A stretch of DNA of 64,000 nucleotides. It comes from Flavobacteriales bacterium. GTDB lineage: Bacteria; Bacteroidota; Bacteroidia; UBA10329. Shown in pieces: positions 62,011-64,000 of this stretch. Below the pieces are notes generated by a model that saw only the letters and a program-made list of their open reading frames with translations, was not told the DNA's origin and searched no databases. A program made the translations under genes and the position numbers. The stretch covers positions 1 to 64,000 of the forward strand of contig JAIOYO010000017.1 of assembly GCA_021741075.1 (NCBI GenBank), written 5' to 3'. Each line of letters begins with the position of its first letter. Positions within the stretch are counted from its first letter, which is position 1.

Positions 62011-62900
62011 AGTCTGAGAGCTGCTACGGTTTCAAGTGCCAAGGCCTCAACCTCAGTTCCAGTATTTTCAGAAATTCGAATGGGCGAATTCCAAGCATCT
62101 GCCACACAAGCTTTCACTGTGAGTTTGCCATCAATTTCTTCGCAATATGCACCAAGAGGCATTTGACAACCACCTTCGAACAGGTTCAGAATTCTACGTT
62201 CCACACCAATTCTGCGTGCAACTTTTGCATCGTTCAGTTGCCCAACAATCGCAGCGACTTCCGTGTCTGACTCTCGGATTTGCAATCCCAAAACTCCCTG
62301 AGCAGGTGCGGGAATGAACTCCTTTGGGTCCAATTTCAATACATGAAAATCAGAAAGGTCAAGTTCCAAACGTTCTACACCGGCCGCAGCTAGCATAATA
62401 GCGTCATAGTTTGCTTCACGTAGCCGATTGATTCTTGTAGGAACGTTTCCGCGCAAATCTTTAATCTGAACATCTGCCCGATGATGCAATAGTTGCGATT
62501 TTCTTCTAGCGGAAGATGTTCCGATGACGGCATTTATACTAAACTCAAATTTTTGAGAAGCATCAACTTTGTCTTTCCGAATCAACAAAAGATCACGGGG
62601 GTCTTCGCGTTCAGAAACCGCGGCAATTACCAATCCTGCGGGATGTTCCGTAGGTAAATCTTTGTGCGAATGAACAGCCAAATCAATCTCACCAGATAGG
62701 AGTTTTTCCTCCAATTCCTTTGTGAAAAATCCTTTCCCTTCCATCTTATCAAAACTCAAATGCTGAATAATATCGCCCTGCGTTTTGATAATCTTGATTT
62801 CTACTTCCTGCCCAAGCGCTTTCAATTGTGCTTCTACATGATGTGCTTGCCACAAAGCAAGGTCGCTGCCTCTAGATCCTATGATAATTTTTCTACTCAT
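62007..62900 (-). CDS. hemC: Hydroxymethylbilane synthase (porphobilinogen deaminase)
   Basis: 297 residues. IIIGSRGSDLALWQA opens the protein, Asp81 lies in AVHSHKDLPTE, and TSSARRKSQLLH and DLRGNVPTRINRL bind substrate. Cys245 in EGGCQMPLGAY carries the dipyrromethane cofactor. It polymerises four porphobilinogens. It is 44 nt downstream of hemA and overlaps hemD by 4 nt. Confidence 0.95.
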   Translation of the reverse strand: MSRKIIIGSRGSDLALWQAHHVEAQLKALGQEVEIKIIKTQGDIIQHLSFDKMEGKGFFTKELEEKLLSGEIDLAVHSHKDLPTEHPAGLVIAAVSEREDPRDLLLIRKDKVDASQKFEFSINAVIGTSSARRKSQLLHHRADVQIKDLRGNVPTRINRLREANYDAIMLAAAGVERLELDLSDFHVLKLDPKEFIPAPAQGVLGLQIRESDTEVAAIVGQLNDAKVARRIGVERRILNLFEGGCQMPLGAYCEEIDGKLTVKACVADAWNSPIRISENTGTEVEALALETVAALRL

Positions 62901-62944
62901 ACTTGCCTCTTATCTCAATATCTCTTTTCCCTTATCTCAAGTCC

Positions 62945-64000
62945 CTATCCCTTCAACATAATCTCTTTTGCCATTTTCATGGGCACACTGATGTATTTCT
63001 TCTCCATGTATTCCATCATTTTCTCCAAAACTTCCCGCGATTTCGGATCCAACTCGCCCAATTCCTTACAGAATACTTGATTTACGGCTCGCTCTCTAAT
63101 CTCCTTCACAATCTGCGGAATTTCTCTCATCGAAAGTTCCACTTTTCGTTCACGTAGCAACTGTTCAAACTCGCCTATTTTATCCGCAATCAGCCGTTTA
63201 CACACTTCTAATTCTTTTTGCCGCTGTTCGAGGTTCTTTCGAGCTTCGTCTTTTAAATCTTCAATTCCGATATAGTGCATGTTATTCTTTCGAATAACCT
63301 CTTGTTCAAAATCTGAAGGAATGGCTAAATCAACTATCACTTTTTGTGATAAATCATTACCAATCAACTGTCGATAAATTCGGTTGTTGATGATTGGCTG
63401 ACTTGCGCCTGTGCAACTTATTAGAATATCGAATGGTTCGTTGAAGCCGTTCAATTCGCTAAGCGAAAGTGCAGTTCCCTTCAACGTTTTGGCTAATTCT
63501 TGTGCCTTCTCTAGTGTTCGATTGAATATTGTGACTTTGGCAAATGGTGCTTTTTTTAAATACAACGCCATTGTCTGATTGGTTTGACCTGCACCAATCA
63601 TTACAATGTGAGGTGCATGATCAATTTCCACTTCTCGCATTTTGCGATACGCCAGCGAAACCACCGAAACTGGATTCTGCGCAATTTGAGTTTGCGTATA
63701 AATCAGTTTTGCCGTTTCTATGGCCGAACGTACAAGCAACCGCAATCGATCTCCTGTTAGTCCTAATTTTTGACATTTTTCGTACGATTCGCGCACTTGC
63801 GTGATGATTTCACGTTCGCCAACTACCAACGAATCAATAGAACTTGATACATAATACAAATGCTGAAGCGCCTTTTCGCCTTCAAATGTTCTGCTATGGT
63901 TCGTAGCCCATTCTATATCGGCAGTGCTCCATTCTGGATTAAATGCAGCAAAGAATTTCTTTCGGAATGCTTCGTCTAATTCCTGTTCAGAAACCATTAA
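62945..64000 (-). CDS. hemA: Glutamyl-tRNA reductase, N-terminus outside window
   Basis: The frame stays open through base 64000, so the N-terminal part with the catalytic Cys is outside the window. Visible motifs are SSIDSLVVGEREIITQVRESYEKC (the LDSxVxGExQIxxQV region), the NAD(P)-binding IVMIGAGQTNQTMALYL and FNRTLEKAQELA segment, and a DLAIPSDFEQEV region (the D.A.PR-like motif). The C-terminal dimerisation helix is also present. It catalyses the first step of C5-pathway tetrapyrrole synthesis. The ATG at 63995-63997 is an internal Met, not the start. Confidence 0.92.
   Translation of the reverse strand, partial: LMVSEQELDEAFRKKFFAAFNPEWSTADIEWATNHSRTFEGEKALQHLYYVSSSIDSLVVGEREIITQVRESYEKCQKLGLTGDRLRLLVRSAIETAKLIYTQTQIAQNPVSVVSLAYRKMREVEIDHAPHIVMIGAGQTNQTMALYLKKAPFAKVTIFNRTLEKAQELAKTLKGTALSLSELNGFNEPFDILISCTGASQPIINNRIYRQLIGNDLSQKVIVDLAIPSDFEQEVIRKNNMHYIGIEDLKDEARKNLEQRQKELEVCKRLIADKIGEFEQLLRERKVELSMREIPQIVKEIRERAVNQVFCKELGELDPKSREVLEKMMEYMEKKYISVPMKMAKEIMLKG

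Noticed and set aside
1..64000. Mobile elements, prophage, tRNA or rRNA genes
   Set aside because: I found no transposase, integrase, phage structural gene, terminal inverted repeat pair, tRNA cloverleaf or rRNA-like sequence. The locus is accessory in character, but I see no sign of its vehicle.
61354..64000. hemA-hemC-hemD order as unusual
   Set aside because: This clustering is common in bacteria; only the window-edge truncation of hemA is worth noting.

Overview
The window looks like chromosomal DNA of a Bacteroidota bacterium, most likely a marine or freshwater member of the Flavobacteriales. The evidence is low-to-moderate GC, type IX secretion (T9SS) C-terminal sorting domains on secreted proteins, giant HYR-repeat and collagen-like surface proteins, promoter boxes of the Bacteroidota type (TAnnTTTG), and few Shine-Dalgarno sequences. 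I see no phage, insertion sequence, tRNA, rRNA or CRISPR array. Genes are packed tightly and no gene-free stretch exceeds about 210 nt; the longest is 34171-34379.

Layout. 1-3550: the end of a collagen-like protein, a small secreted protein and a T9SS-sorted Ig-like protein, closed by a terminator. 3558-8928: a rhomboid protease and a small membrane protein, then a sulfotransferase, then an acyl-carrier-protein / ketoacyl-synthase III / polyprenyl-phosphate glycosyltransferase / GNAT operon. 8930-12336 (minus): a secreted arylsulfotransferase-like protein, an Asp/Asn beta-hydroxylase-like dioxygenase and a putative glycosyltransferase. 12506-17163: asparagine synthase, then (minus) a GT2 and a GT39-like membrane glycosyltransferase. 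17269-34170: the most unusual region. An ABC-2 polysaccharide-type permease is followed by seven phytanoyl-CoA-dioxygenase-like (PhyH) genes carrying nine PhyH domains, plus a separate 2OG-Fe(II) oxygenase, a methyltransferase, a GT2, a DprE1-like FAD oxidase with a short-chain dehydrogenase, and a multi-pass membrane protein. The matching Wzt-like ATPase lies at the far end on the other strand. 34380-42601: a UbiA-GT4 fusion, a GDP-mannose 3,5-epimerase-like enzyme, an SGNH protein, two related glycosyltransferases and a nucleotide-sugar dehydrogenase. 42635-46500: two TMTC-like membrane proteins with TPR tails. 46616-59548: a 4310-residue T9SS protein with 45 HYR repeats. 59642-64000: ordinary housekeeping genes, including hemD, hemC and the 3' part of hemA on the minus strand.

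Reading as a system (inference). The middle 35 kb resembles a surface-glycan or glycolipid locus. It combines polyprenyl-phosphate-sugar synthases, GT-C type membrane transferases, nucleotide-sugar enzymes (a GDP-L-galactose-type epimerase and a sugar dehydrogenase), a possible polyprenyl-phosphoryl-pentose branch (UbiA, DprE1-like, SDR), and export through an ABC transporter whose ATPase has a Wzt-type C-terminal domain. The dioxygenases sit between the two halves of this exporter, so the best guess is that they oxidise the exported glycan or its lipid. No substrate can be read from the sequence. The TMTC-like proteins lie directly upstream of the giant Thr/Ser-rich T9SS protein, which is a reasonable candidate O-glycosylation target.
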